Source: Prorocentrum cordatum (taxonomy: Eukaryota; Sar; Dinophyceae; Prorocentrales; Prorocentraceae). Taken from it: a stretch of 64,000 bases of DNA. The position numbers and the translations under genes are program-made. Of the stretch, positions 1 through 11,282 are shown in pieces (within the stretch, counting starts at the first letter, position 1; every line of letters begins with the position of its first letter). Below the pieces are notes generated by a model, which saw only the letters and a program-made list of their open reading frames with translations, was not told the DNA's origin and did no database searches. The stretch is taken from the NCBI GenBank assembly GCA_963575745.1, contig CAUYUJ010019104.1, positions 215,900 through 279,899 on the forward strand, in the 5' to 3' direction.

Positions 1-235
1 AGGAGGAGAGGAGGAGGAGGAGGAGGAGGAGGAGGAGGAGGAGTATGAGGAGTAGGAGGAGGAGGAGGAGGAGGAGGAGGAGGAGGAGGAGGAGGAGGAG
101 GAAAAGGAGGAGGAAGAGGAGGAGGGGGAGAAGGAGCAGGAGGAGGAGGAGGATGGAGAGGGGGGGGAGGGAGGGGAGGGAACGAAGACGGGAGGACGGA
201 GGAGGGGGAGGGGGGAGGGGCAAGCTAGGTGCGCT
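1..235. repeat. (GGA)n microsatellite, left array
   Basis: Nearly pure GGA repeat to about 165, then G-rich with interruptions. Open frames across it encode only Arg/Gly/Glu runs and are not credible genes. Confidence 0.95.
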
Positions 236-280
236 CGCCTCATATCTGACGTCCTACCCGCTCCCTTCCCTTACCATAGC

Positions 281-424
281 GTAGATGTCCTTTCTATTCG
301 CACAATCGGATGTCGTAGCATGGCATAGCATTACGTGGCATAGCATGGTGTTGAAGATCAACGCGTAGCATGACATAGCTTGGCGTGGCGACGCCCCGAA
401 GTGGGGCTTCTGCGGCCCAAAAAG
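281..424. other. No gene; GCATAGCAT-rich stretch and 60-bp repeat copy 1
   Basis: Between about 300 and 385 the words GCATAGCAT, GCATGGC and GACATAGC recur imperfectly. The part 363-421 is a 60-bp repeat with a second copy at 725-785. Each copy holds the short inverted repeat GCCCC-gaagt-GGGGC (GCCCC-aaagt-GGGGC in the second). Confidence 0.6.
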
Positions 425-724
425 TCAACGAATCGACACCGAAGGTGTAATCACTTCCGATGTTTTTTTGTTTAGGGGGGGGCAGTTTCTAGATTTGGGG
501 GCTTATTTGGAAGGACCGAGAACCACGCCGTGGCATGGCGCTGGAAATGATGACGCCAGCGCTGAAGCGGGAGCACGATTCGGAACAAGCGGAAGCGCGG
601 AAATGAGGCCAGTGCTGCAGCGAAAGCACGATTCGGAACGAGCGGTAGACCGAGCATGACGCCAGCGCTTCAGCGAGAGCAGCATTTCGAACAAAAGCCC
701 AAGCGCGGACGCGCGGAAATGAGG
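425..724. repeat. Dispersed repeat R, left copy
   Basis: Begins AACGAATCGACACCGAAGGT, then a T-run, GCAGTTTCTAGATTT and CCACGCCGTGGCATGGCG. The same sequence recurs at 2688-2905. Its second half is three imperfect copies of a roughly 50-bp unit (about 558, 609 and 661) containing AAGCGCGGAAATGAGG. No gene is recognised. Confidence 0.8.
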
Positions 725-889
725 ACGCGTAGCCTGACATAGCTTGGCGCGGCGACGCCCCAAAGTGGGGCTTCTGCGGCCAAAATTAGCCTGGCGAAGG
801 ACCCAACCATATGCAGCTGCGAGTACCGCACGGATATGAGACGAAGGAGGGGGCACGCAAACTAGGCCCCTCTTCTCATAGGCACCGCG
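725..889. other. 60-bp repeat copy 2 and lead-in to the satellite
   Basis: Holds the second copy of the 363-421 repeat, then unique sequence leading into the 90-bp satellite. Nothing else is seen. Confidence 0.6.
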
Positions 890-2575
890 CCACTGGGGCC
901 TTCGGTGGAGCTCCCTATGGGGCCACGAAACGTGTGAGGGGTGTGCCGAAATGGGTGGTGTGGAGGCATGCGGACCCTGCCACTGGGGCCTTCGGTGGAG
1001 CTCCCTATGGGGCCACGAAACGTGTGAGGGGTGTGCCGAAATGGGTGGTGGGGAGGCATGCGAACGCAGCCACTGGGGCCTTCGGTGGAGCTCCCTATGG
1101 GGCCACGAAACGTGTGAGGGGTGTGCCGAAATGGGTGGTGGGGAGCCACTGGGGCCTTCGGTGGAGCTCCCTATGGGGCCACGAAACGTGTGAGGGGTGT
1201 GCCGACATGGGTGGTGGGGAGGCATGCGAACGCAGCCACTGGGGTCTTCGGTGGAGCTTCCTATGGGGCCACGAAACGTGTGAGGGGTGTGCCGAAATGG
1301 GTGGTGGGAAGCATGCGAACCCTGCCACTGGGGCCTTCGGTGGAGATGGGGCCACGAAACGTGTGAGGGGTGTGCCGAAATGGGTGGTGGGGAGGCATGC
1401 GAACCCTGCCACTGGGGCCTTCGGTGGAGCTCCCTATGGGGCCACGAAACGTGTGAGGGGTGTGCCGAAATGGGTGGTGGGGAGGCATGCGAACCCTGCC
1501 ACTGGGGCCTTCGGTGGAGCTCCCTATGGGGCCACGAAACGTGTGAGGGGTGTGCCGAAATGGTGGTGGGGAGGCATGCGAACCCTGCCACTGGGGCCTT
1601 CGGTGGAGCTCCCTATGGGGCCACGAAACGTGTGAGGGGTGTGCCGAAATGGGTGGTGGGGAGGCATGCGAACGCAGCCACTGGGGCCTTCGGTGGAGCT
1701 CCCTATGGGGCCACGAAACGTGTGAGGGGTGTGCCGAAATGGGTGGTGGGGAGGCATGCGAACGCAGCCACTGGGGCCTTCGGTGGAGCTCCCTATGGGG
1801 CCACGAACGTGTGAGGGGTGTGCCGAAATGGGTGGTGGGGAGGCATGCGAACGCAGCCACTGGGGCCTTCGGTGGAGCTCCCTATGGGGCCACGAAACGT
1901 GTGAGGGGTGTGCCGAAATGGGTGGTGGGGAGGCATGCGAACGCAGCCACTGGGGCCTTCGGTGGAGCTCCCTATGGGGCCACGAAACGTGTGAGGGGTG
2001 TGCCGAAATGGGTGGTGGGGAGGCATGCGAACCCTGCCACTGGGGCCTTCGGTGGAGCTCCCTATGGGGCCACGAAACGTGTGAGGGGTGTGCCGAAATG
2101 GGTGGTGGGGAGGCATGCGAACGCAGCCACTGGGGCCTTCGGTGGAGCTCCCTATGGGGCCACGAAACGTGTGAGGGGTGTGCCGAAATGGGTGGTGGGG
2201 AGGCATGCGAACGCAGCCACTGGGGCCTTCGGTGGAGCTCCCTATGGGGCCACGAAACGTGTGAGGGGTGTGCCGAAATGGGTGGTGGGGAGGCATGCGA
2301 ACGCAGCCACTGGGGCCTTCGCTGTGGCCACGAAACTGCCTTGGTGGAGGGGCCACGAAACTGCCGAAATGGGTGGTGGGGGCATGCGAACGCAGCCACT
2401 GGGGCCTTCGGTGGAGCTGCCTATGGGGCCACGAAACGTGTGAGGGGTGTGCCGAAATGGGTTGTGGGGAGGCATGCGAACGCAGCCACTGGGGCCTTCG
2501 GTGGAGCTGCCTATGGGGCCACGAAGCGTGTGAGGGGTGTGCCGAAATGGGTGGTGGGGAGGCATGCGAACGCAG
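890..2575. repeat. 90-bp satellite, about 19 units
   Basis: A tandem array starting CACTGGGGCCTTCGGTGGAG at 891, 981, 1071, 1147, 1237, 1326, 1410 and so on. The period is 90 bp, with a few shortened units, and one scrambled unit at 2320-2390. Two unit variants alternate: one ends in CGAACCCTGCC, the other in CGAACGCAGCC. Because 90 is a multiple of three, frames stay open on both strands, which produces many long but meaningless open frames. I see no codon-level sign of selection for one frame. Confidence 0.97.
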
Positions 2576-2640
2576 GAAGGAGGAGGGCGAGGAGAAGGAG
2601 GAGGAGGAGGAGGAGGAGGAGGAGGAGAAGGAGGAACGCG
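2576..2640. repeat. (GGA)n microsatellite
   Basis: Short GGA/GGAGAA array directly abutting the end of the 90-bp satellite. Confidence 0.9.
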
Positions 2641-2687
2641 GGGACCGTTTCTTCAAAACGAGGACCCAACACCACAGGATGGTTGGG

Positions 2688-2905
2688 AAAAATCAACGAA
2701 TCGACACCGAAGGTCACTTCCGATGGTTTTTTTGGGGGTGCAGTTTCTAGATTTTGGGGCATATTTGGAAGGGCCGAAAACCACGCCGTGGCATGGCGTT
2801 GGAAATGATAACGCCAGCGCTGCAGCGGGAGCACGAATCGGAACGAGCGGAAGCGCGGAAATGAGGCCAGCGCTGCAGCGAAAGCAGCATTTTGATAACA
2901 AAAAC
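2688..2905. repeat. Dispersed repeat R, right copy
   Basis: Direct copy of the left R repeat (about 425-640) in the same orientation, including the T-run, GCAGTTTCTAGATTT and CCACGCCGTGGCATGGCG. The two R copies bracket the 90-bp satellite. Confidence 0.85.
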
Positions 2906-2969
2906 CAGCGACAACCCGTTTCCCAGGAACCTTGTGTGTAAAAAACAGCATGCGGAGTGGGGCCGGCCA

Positions 2970-3275
2970 TTGAGGAGGAAGAGCAGGAGGAGGAGGAGGA
3001 GGAGGAGGAGGAGGAGAGGAACAGGAGAAGGAGAAGGAGGATGAGGAGAAGAGGAGGAGGAGGAGGAGGAGGAGGGGCAGGAGGAGGGGGCGGAAGAGGA
3101 GAAGAAATAGCAGGAGGAAAAGAGGAGGAAAAAGAGGAGAGGAGGAGAGGGGGAGCAGGAGGAGGGGGATTGAGGAGGAGGAGGAGGAGGAGGAGGAGGA
3201 GGAGGAGGAGGAGAGGAGGAGAGGAGGGAGAGGAGGGAGGAGGAGGAGGAGGAGGAGGAGGAGGAAGAGGCAGTG
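2970..3275. repeat. (GGA)n microsatellite, right array
   Basis: Imperfect GGA/GAG array of about 300 bp. Its open frames are low-complexity Glu/Arg/Gly or Ser/Pro runs. Confidence 0.93.
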
Positions 3276-5150
3276 CGACCTCTGCCGTGACTCCTTTTAT
3301 ATAAATCTCTCCACAAGCTGGCGAGTCCTGGAGCGGTGCCCCAGGAGTCGCCTGGCTCTAGTTTGATCCATCCATGCGGGGCCTCCTGCCCGTGGGGCCA
3401 GGGTGTCGGCGGTGCACTGCGACAGAGAGCCTTTCAAGGTGCACAGGTCCCCTTTCCGTGACTGTGCATCACACGGCGGGGTTCGGGGATGCGGGTCCGC
3501 TGGGGCACTCGTCGGTGGAATTGTTACAGCCAGCGCAATGTTAAGGGATGGGTGGGGATGGGCAGCATGTCAGATGTGGTGGGGGCGCACCTAACTTGTC
3601 TCGTATCTCTCCCCTCCCAATGCCCTCTCCCGCCCTCCTTCTCTCTCCGCACTTGTTTTCCTTCTTCCAGTCTGCTCCCTGTGATTGCCCCCCGCCGTCA
3701 GACCACCCATCCTCCTGATGTCCCCCTCCCCACTACGTTGCCGCATTCCTTTCCTCCGCGCCCTCAGCCCCTCTACAACCCACTTCCTGGTTAGATTATC
3801 ATATCCCTCCTCCCGCCTATTATATCCTCTCCATTGCCTCCTATGGCTTGCTTACTTATCTGCTCCCTGTTGCATCCTCCCGCCCCGCCCCGCCCTCCCT
3901 CCTTCCCTCCCTCTCTCAATGTCTCATTCCCTGTCTCTTGCCCTCTCCTCGGCGACGCGCGTCTGTGGCACTCTGTCTCCTCCACTTTCGCCCCCTCGTC
4001 CTCCTCGTTTTCCTCCCCTCCTGGCGGGAAACTTCCCCAGGTCATTAGTCCTGCACTCTGTGCCTATTCAGGTGGGCGCCAAGTTCTTGGCAGACGGCAT
4101 GAGCGTGTGCAAGAACTTGCGTTCGATATGCCTCACCATGAACAAGGTCGTACGCCATTGCTCCTCGCTCCAACCTTGCCTCCAGCTCGAGTTGCCATTC
4201 TCCTTGCTGCCCCTTCTCCTCCTCATCGCCGTCCTCGTCGTCCTTCTCCTGCTAACCCAGGGCCTCACCCTCGCCCCACTGTTCCCCGTCCTGCTCATCT
4301 CCTCCTCTCTCCTCGTCGTCCTTGTCCTCTTGCTCCTCAGGAACGTGAGGAAGCTCGAACTGATTGTCAGCGTAAAGCACGCTGATCGCTTGCTCCTTTG
4401 TGCAGCAGTGCTGTAAACTACGCCTTGCAGTGCACTTGAGCATGCTGTCCTAAGGCGTTGGTTTGAGCTTGGTGTACCAGCGAGACTCTACGTGGCCCCA
4501 CGGGGTGCTGCACTGCACATGATGGAGTACTGTTTGCTCTCTTTGGTTTCCCTCTCCATCCTTGCGCTTTTCTCCGCCTTCTGCCCTTGGGAATGGCCCT
4601 CCCCGTGCTTGGCCTGTGGAGGCACCCCTCACAGACGACGCCTTGACCTCAATGCCGTTGTGCCTTCACGAGCCGTGTCTCATGCACCACGACCTGCGGC
4701 ATTCGCCCCCACGCCGCACTCGCATATTCGGCGCGATGGCCGCGACTGGACCCAGCAGCTGCTACGACGCAGCGAGGCTCTTATGCCGCTCGCCCGTCTC
4801 CCACTTGAGGTGCCGCAAGAGCATGCGAAGCCACGGTGACGACAAACGATGTCAAACGGGTTTTGTGTAGAGCATCGGCGGCGCTGTCCAACGAGTTTCA
4901 TTCGGAATGCTGTTGTTCGGGCGGCGTTTGCTGAGAGCGGCAGGATTTGCACACATTGCCGTTGGGGCCAAAATGCAGGCCGTTATTAGTGGATTCGCCC
5001 GTGGGTAGCCTCCCCTTGTGTTGTCGGCATAGCCCTCTCGAACGGCAGAGTACGTCATAGTCTTGTTTGTTGTTTTATATGTCTTCTCTTCTTGGGTCGT
5101 CTTCTGCCTCTTGTCCGCTTTCCCCTCGCTGGCCAGTGTCGTTCCTCGTC
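3276..5150. other. Gene-poor, pyrimidine-rich unique region
   Basis: Long CT-rich tracts on the plus strand (3600-4060, 4180-4340, 5060-5150) separate short blocks of balanced composition. Several tracts end in CAG, for example near 3668, 4071 and 4341, as 3' splice sites do. A spliced host gene could lie here, but apart from one possible leucine-rich-repeat exon I recognise no protein. Confidence 0.4.
4072..4146 (+). CDS. Candidate single leucine-rich-repeat exon
   Basis: Frame 1 reads VGAKFLADGMSVCKNL followed by RSICLTMNK. This fits the ribonuclease-inhibitor type leucine-rich repeat (xGAxxLADGLxxNxxLxxLxLxxN). It is preceded by a pyrimidine tract ending TTCAG and followed by AAG-GTCGTA, so it could be one 75-nt exon. 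A single repeat is weak evidence, no neighbouring repeat was found, and chance similarity is possible. Confidence 0.25.
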
Positions 5151-5697
5151 GTCGTCGCCCTCCTCCTCCTCCTCCTCCTCCTCCATCCGCCTCGTCATCC
5201 TCGCCTTCCTCCCCTTCCCCACCTCCCCTGCCAATCCAGGTCCACCCTCTTCGTCCTTCTCTTCTCCCCTTTCACATGTTAAGTAGCCAGCGTGGGCCGC
5301 AAACAGTGCGTCGTTGCACTGTGCAGTCGGAAGCTGTCTGGTGTGAGCTACTTGTGGCGGAGGCCATGTCGTGTAAGCCACGGGGCAACGAGAGTGACGC
5401 TGCGCGGCAACGGGCGGCAACTGGCGGGAGCGTGGCGAATGCTCCTCCTCCTCCTCCTCCTCCTCCTCCTCCTCCTCCTCCTCCTCTCCTCCTCCCTCCT
5501 CCTCCCTCTCCTCCTCCTCCTCCTCCTCCTCCTCCTCCTCCTCCTCCTCCTCCTCCTCCTCCTCCTCCTCCTCCTCCTCCTCCTCCTCCCTCTCCTCCTC
5601 CCTCTCCTCCTCATCCTCCCTCTCCTCATCCTCTCTCTCCTCCTCCCTCTCCTCCTCCTCCTCCTCCTCCTCCTCCTCCTCCTCCTCCTCCTCCTTC
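5151..5697. repeat. (CTC)n microsatellite
   Basis: CTC/CTCC arrays at about 5158-5190 and 5438-5695, separated by unique sequence (5191-5437). The long frames through it (poly-Pro, poly-Leu, and poly-Glu on the other strand) are rejected as coding. Confidence 0.93.
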
Positions 5698-5825
5698 GGC
5701 AACGGGCTGGGCTGGAACGTGGCGAATCTCTGGGACATCTCCACAGACGAAAACTGGCGGCAACGGGGCGGCAACAAACCGGAACGCAGCGAATCCTCGG
5801 GGCACCGATCCAATTTTTTCGAAAC

Positions 5826-5914
5826 GTAAGTAAGGAATCTCCCTCTTTCTACTCGTGGGGAATCTCCCTCTTTCTACTCGTTTTCCTCCTTTCCCTCCCC
5901 CACTCTCCCCACAG
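5826..5914 (+). other. Candidate 89-nt GT-AG intron
   Basis: A strong 5' splice site (AAAC-GTAAGTAAGG) is followed by pyrimidine-rich sequence and a textbook 3' site (CTCTCCCCACAG). Inside, a 25-nt segment (GGAATCTCCCTCTTTCTACTCG) with one extra base is present twice in tandem. The flanking sequence after 5915 stays open to 6133 but has no recognisable domain, so the host gene is unknown. Confidence 0.35.
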
Positions 5915-6376
5915 CAGAGGGCGAAAGGGATTATGAGGAAGAGAGGCAGGAGGAACATGAGGAGAAGAAGGGATGAGGCAGGGAGGGAGGGGGAATTGAA
6001 TTGCGACCTGATTCGCCTCAGACAGCGGTCAGATGATGACGGCACTCAACTGGCTTCATACAAACGAGCATCCGAAAGCATTAAAGCACGGGCGCCAAGG
6101 AGAGTACATGCTCACGGCCCATCCACCCCATAAGTCCGCCCCCGACCAATCCCTCCCACTAGGTATGACAGGTTGGCGCCGTGTGTCGCTAAGGCACGAC
6201 CAGGCTCCGACCCCAAACGGGCGGAGTACAGGTCAAGTCTACTCCAATCCCCCCCAGCCACTGTCCCACCCCCGACAGCAACTCTTGCCGAAACAGGCGC
6301 AGCCATTAACGGTGCACGAGTGGGGGATGAGTGAAGGGGACATATAAGAGCAGGGGAGATAGCAGGGGAGAAGGAC

Positions 6377-7027
6377 ATCGCCTCTCAGCGAGTCCGCTGC
6401 GGGCACCATCGTGCCAGAAAGCATGGCGGGGCACGCTAGTCGCACTCTCGGCCAAGCCGCCAGCATGTGAGCACCAGCACGCGACACGCACCACAAAATG
6501 CAAAGAGACGGTCCTGACAAACGAACTCCACGATGTCCGCAAGCAGTGGGCGGGCAAAGCAGCGACAGCAAGAGGCAGCAACCCTTCCCTTCTACCCCAT
6601 CACTGCAGCAACCCGACCCTGCTACCCCTTATCTGCCGCTCGCCGCGCGCGTGGAAGGGTGCGGAGGTGGAGGCGGAAGGGGAATACATGAAAGTGACAC
6701 CCCATGGACCCGAGGGGATACACGCTCCTTCGCATTTAAGCCATCGTGGGCACCCGTATGGGCTCTACGGGTCTACCCCCTCGGGAAATAATATGCACTG
6801 ACGGGCGGCATGGCATTCGCCTCTCCGCTTGTCCCCCGCGGACACCACGTCTCCAGCTCAGCATGGCGGGGCACGCTATTCGCACTCTCGGCCCGCTGCC
6901 AGCTCGTGGGGTCAAGCATATTACATCATGAGGCAAAGTAGTCGCCCACCCTTCTACCCCATCACTGCTACGTGCAAGAAAGGGCATGCAATGCTGCAAC
7001 CCAGCTCTGCTACCCCATGACTGCTAC
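6377..7027. repeat. Imperfect direct duplication, offset about 435 bp
   Basis: The block 6377-6640 recurs in altered form at 6812-7027. Both contain CATGGCGGGGCACGCTA, TTCGCACTCTCGGCC (one base different in copy 1) and CTTCTACCCCATCACTGC. No gene is recognised in 5915-7130. Confidence 0.6.
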
Positions 7028-7139
7028 CCACAACACGCATGAAAAGGAGCAGGGCGATAATGGAAGGTAAAGGAGGGGGGAGGGGGGGGGACTTAGGCAT
7101 ACTGAACACTCCTGTCATCGACCTAGCCTCTTGCTGGGA

Positions 7140-7529
7140 CTAGTCGAACAGGTGGGATCTGAAATTTGGATCCGTGGTCCATGGTGCAACAACACGCAGC
7201 CTGGCCTCACGTTCAGCCTCTATCTTCGCCTTTCGCCGTCTACGGGCCTCTTGCCTATTCACCCTGATACGCTGCAGTTGACGCTCTGACAGTGTTGCAG
7301 TAGTCAGCGGTGCTGGCCCTCGGCTCTGCTCATCCAGAAACTCCCTCGCGACAACAGATTCCTCCTCACACCAGGCTGTCTGACCTCCCTCCTCCTCTGC
7401 CTTCGCTCCCTGAACCAGTGGGGACTGGAAAGCGACTGGTTCCGTCGTTGCTTCCTGTGGTGCAGGCGCGGGCAGGAACCTCTCCATTTCTGGGTCAGGA
7501 CGGGCGCGCTTTCGGGCTCTGGACACCAA
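7140..7529 (-). pseudogene. Basic C-terminal tail of the LINE polyprotein
   Basis: A 129-codon frame follows the methyltransferase-like region. It reads LSERQLQRIRVNRQEARRRR then KAKIEAERE, a basic helical segment, and ends at TAG near 7140. It is probably the end of the polyprotein. No function is claimed. Confidence 0.4.
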
Positions 7530-7559
7530 ATCTGGGGCCCACGACTCCTCTGTGCCCGC

Positions 7560-8617
7560 GTACGGATCCCAGGCAACCTAGAACTGTAGCAGCTCCTGGC
7601 GCGTCGCTTCCTCATCGCACATATCACACGGGAACTCGTCATCATGTGATCCCGATTCGTCGTCGAACATCGCACTGATAGTAGTGGCGATGCATTCCGC
7701 GATACATCGGCATAACCCAGTCGGATACGTCTTTTGCTGGGCCGTTCGCCAAGCTCGCGACTTCCGATCGTATCCTAGCAGGGCGATGTCCACCCCTCCC
7801 GTGCGAGCACCTTCCCCGCCCAGGCGTGTTGAGTAGTGCTGTGTAGCCCTGGCATCCTAAGGGTTAGTATACGTGTCGGGACACGTGAACTCTGTCCGTG
7901 CCCACATTGGTCGAAGTCCGTGGTAGTTACAGCGGGCGACGACTCCAGTGCGCGGAGAGGGTGCCAACTGAAAGAACTGACTGCGTGTAGCCCCCACCCG
8001 CAAGGCTGTGGATGCTCCATCCAGCAGGAGGTGCCCGCCGCTAAATGCACTGCAAACAGTTCCACCATGGCCTGGAGCAGTGCATTACCTACCCACAACT
8101 GTTCCATTTGCCGCGGTGTCACGTTGGCTTTTCCCCAGAAGGCGTCGCGTGCACGTAAAGGGGGTGGCCCAGGGCCGTCGGGCCATCGCGACGCAGACCA
8201 CGCCTCACATGGGGGGGGGGGCCTTCCAGACAAAACAACGCGCCGATCTCGAATCTGCCGCTTCCACGTCTCGAGGGCATTTCTCTTCATCATATCACCT
8301 AACGTCGCGTGGATCGCAATATCTACAGACCGCACGTGAATACAGTAGTTAGTCTCATGATGGGTCCAATCTAGATGTGCTTCAATATCTCCAGCCCTCC
8401 GACGCCCGCAATATACATTCAACGCAAAGTACTCAGTGCGCCGTGCATGTATGGGGGCGGACACTGCAGCAATCCCTGTGTACTGTTCTGTCAAGAACAA
8501 CCGACGCGGGTAGCGCTCTGTGCTGAACTGGACATCCGCGGCAGGTGGCGGCGGCGGAGCAGCAGCATCGGCGCCAAAACGTCTGATCGGCATCAGGGCG
8601 GCAGCCGCACCCTCAGA
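7560..8617 (-). pseudogene. Methyltransferase-like domain fused 3' of the LINE RT
   Basis: Downstream of the RT and in the same frame after the TAG, the reading continues from 8617 to 7775, then shifts frame near 7790 and runs to about 7560. Motifs counted from Met 8593: EYFALNVYCGRRRAGDIE (about 54-71, like the SAM-binding FSGxRxGD loop), SVDIA and LGDM (about 89-100, acidic residues after strands 2 and 3), PPPPCEAWSASR (about 125-136, like the PPC motif IV of cytosine-C5 methyltransferases), WMEHP (about 191-195, in the place of ENV) and FDQCGHG (about 227-233). The shifted part reads AWRTAQQKTYPTGLC. It is probably a SAM-dependent methyltransferase or a decayed derivative. The target base is not provable from sequence alone. 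Confidence 0.6.
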
Positions 8618-10948
8618 CTATACTGGGTCATATCCGAGCAATGCGACGCGGGCATCATCCTGACACATCTCACCATGCACCGTCGATGCATACTGCGGTA
8701 GCGGCCCCTCTGCACGCACCGTAGGGACTAGCACATGGCGTCTCCCAATAGGTATGCCTGGGACCCCCCCTATCGTAGGCGCCTCAAAGTCGGGGTAGTG
8801 GATATGGTAGCATGGCGCAGCACCCGTTACCGTCACGCACGGATCTGATATAGCACACGTGGGGTCACTGTACAAGATATACAAACATCTTGGTGAATCC
8901 GACGCCAAATGGTCCACCAGGTGCATGCGACTGTTGAATGTAGCAAGACACACACACACACAGCATTGGCCGTTTGGCGCCGCCCACACTTGTGCAAGCG
9001 CTGCCTGCTGTCTATGCTGTCGAACAATACGCGCCCGCCATGACGATTTCTTGCGAAAACCGGTTTGACACCACGGATACATGTGTTCATCACTTGTGGC
9101 GAGGGCGGTCGGGTCTGGGTGAGGGTCGACAAGCAACCCGTTGACGTCGGTATACACCCGCTCGGGGACGCCGATCGGTCGGACCAACTGAAAGAAACGG
9201 GATTCCACGTCCTCGGCTGTCGTAACTCGACGATGGGCCTGCGCAGTGGCCTTCAGGGCTGTCCGAATGATATACTTCCATCCTGAGAGACTCCGTCGCG
9301 CAAGATTCTCCCATGGACCCAAATCCTCACTGGGCGGCGGCAGCTCGGCACAGACGACAGCAGCAGCGCGAAGCCATTCGCAATCGTTCAACACGAGGCC
9401 GATCCACGACCTGGCGCGCGTGCCGCAATGTTCTCGCGCTGCCCATTCAGCACCCAAAAGTGCACATGCAAGCCTCTGTCCGCTGTGCAACAATGAGCCG
9501 AGTAGTCTCAGCCTGGCTGCTCGACGTAGCTCAGACGGCTCAGGACGACCTAAGATGGCTCGAACCTGCGCGTCGGACACGCACGAGTCTGTCTCCACGA
9601 AACGGACCCTGGCTGCTGCACGAAAAACCTTCATAGTTTCGGAATCGGCCAACTTGGCCTCGGCGGCCGTGAGGGCGGCCCACGCCCCCGCATTGTACAA
9701 CCGCCCTGACATGACCAAACTGTCGGCAAGAGTAAGACACGTGGGGTCCAGAATGTCCCTGGAAGTAAACACTTTGGTCCTGAGTACCCTATGTGACGCC
9801 ACCGCAGTGTGTGACCTATACCGTATTTCGGCAGCCATACCCCCCTGTGAGTCTATGACCGAACCCAAGTGCAGATAGTTTTTAACCGTTGGCATCCGTA
9901 TCCTCCCAAGAAGCCGTGTATCCGCCGCCACGTGACCACCGCACTCGTGCCATACATGCTGCCTTGCTTTCTTGGCCCCACGACCCCGCATTGATAGTGG
10001 TACGGCCGTTTTTGCAACACCAATGTTGAGCATATGCCCGCGGCTGGCAAACACATCGGCAACCACTTCCACATGTCGACACATGGCGGGATACAGCTCG
10101 TCTGCAGACATGATCATCATGATAGTACCATCGTCTGCAAACGCAATGTCTGACAATACTTCAGAGGTATCCGCTTCCTGCCCACGTAGTATGCTGCATA
10201 CGTTGCCGCAACCGTGCGCTGGTAGATGGATTGCAAGACCCTCGGCATCCAGTTGTCGTCGCACGTCTCCCATGCAGTCCCCCATCAATATCTCGTAAAG
10301 TACATCTGCCAAAAGCTGCCCAGGGAATACTGACCGCTGAGGCAAGGATACCTGTTGCGAGCCTTCACATACAAACCACGGCGTACGATAGCACTGTGCA
10401 ACCTGCGCCGCTGTGTGTGGTGGTAGCGTACCTTTGCCAACGTACTCATCAAAGAGCGGTGCGCTTTCGTGTAATCTTCGGGCAAGTTCATGCATGGCAT
10501 CTGGTGGCAACCCTGCTGCACGCACAATGCAAGCAATAGAGTCGTCGTCAAGCGGCGAGCTGAGCAGGGCCCCCCTCAGGGTGCGGTAGAAAGCCTGCAC
10601 CACATCAAGAAATAATGCTCCAAACGAACGTTTCTGTGCAGCTGCCACTGATTGTGCTAACCTGAGTACAGGCGACGCTTGCGCTGTTCCACGTCCAGGA
10701 ATGCTTCCAAGCTGTGTGGGGCCGGCTGCCTCTAATAGGGTAGGTGACAATCTATTTCGCAGACACCTGCGAGACGCCTTGCCAATCTGGGACGACACCA
10801 GGATCGACCGAGAACTTACACACTGGCTGGGGTCGGAGGTAGCTGATTTGAGTAGGTCCCGATAGTAACCTCCTTTCCACTTCAGGGGTTCCACCAAAGT
10901 AACAGAACTCTTCAACTGTACTGGGTAGTCGGAGGTTGGGGGGTGAGA
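8618..10948 (-). pseudogene. LINE reverse transcriptase core, thumb and zinc finger
   Basis: One open frame of 765 codons. From its first Met at 10915, RT motifs are LFLDVVQAFYR (about residues 101-111, catalytic Asp 104), the PG...AD motif FPGQLLADVLYEIL (about 197-210), FADDGT (about 259-264, the catalytic Asp pair) and YLHLGSVID with its following Gly. A C-terminal Cys/His finger, CVCLATFNSRMHLVDHL followed by ASDSPRC, lies near residue 660. The protein would copy LINE RNA onto nicked target DNA. The frame starts abruptly at the simple-repeat insertion and ends in TAG (8618-8620). That TAG is in frame with the methyltransferase-like region downstream. Confidence 0.85.
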
Positions 10949-11241
10949 TCGAAGTGGAACGGAGAGCCCCCCTACCGGAAAATCGATTTCGGTTTCGTGT
11001 TCGTGCGTGCCGTGCGGGCGAGGCGAAGCTGCGTGGGCGGGCGAGAGGAAAGTCTCCTGTGGCTGAGGCGCGGCCAGACCAAATGATTCTCCGCCGGGCG
11101 GCCGGTGGCGCGCGGTGTCCCGCCGGTGTCCCGCCGGTGTCCCGTGTGGCTGAGGCGCGGCCGGACCAAATGACTCCCTTCCGGGCGGCCGGTGGCCCGC
11201 GGTGTCCCGCCGGTGTCCCGCTGGTGTCCCGTCGGTGTCCC

Positions 11242-11282
<41 letters not shown>

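Noticed and set aside
890-2575. CRISPR-like regular repeats
   Set aside because: Units are head-to-tail with no unique spacers, in a eukaryotic context; it is a satellite.
811-2808. Several 200-360-codon frames on both strands
   Set aside because: The 90-bp satellite unit is a multiple of three and lacks stops in several phases, so long frames are automatic.
5055-5936. Poly-Glu, poly-Pro and poly-Leu frames
   Set aside because: Translation of (CTC)n in different phases. The same reasoning applies to the GGA arrays at 1-235 and 2970-3275.
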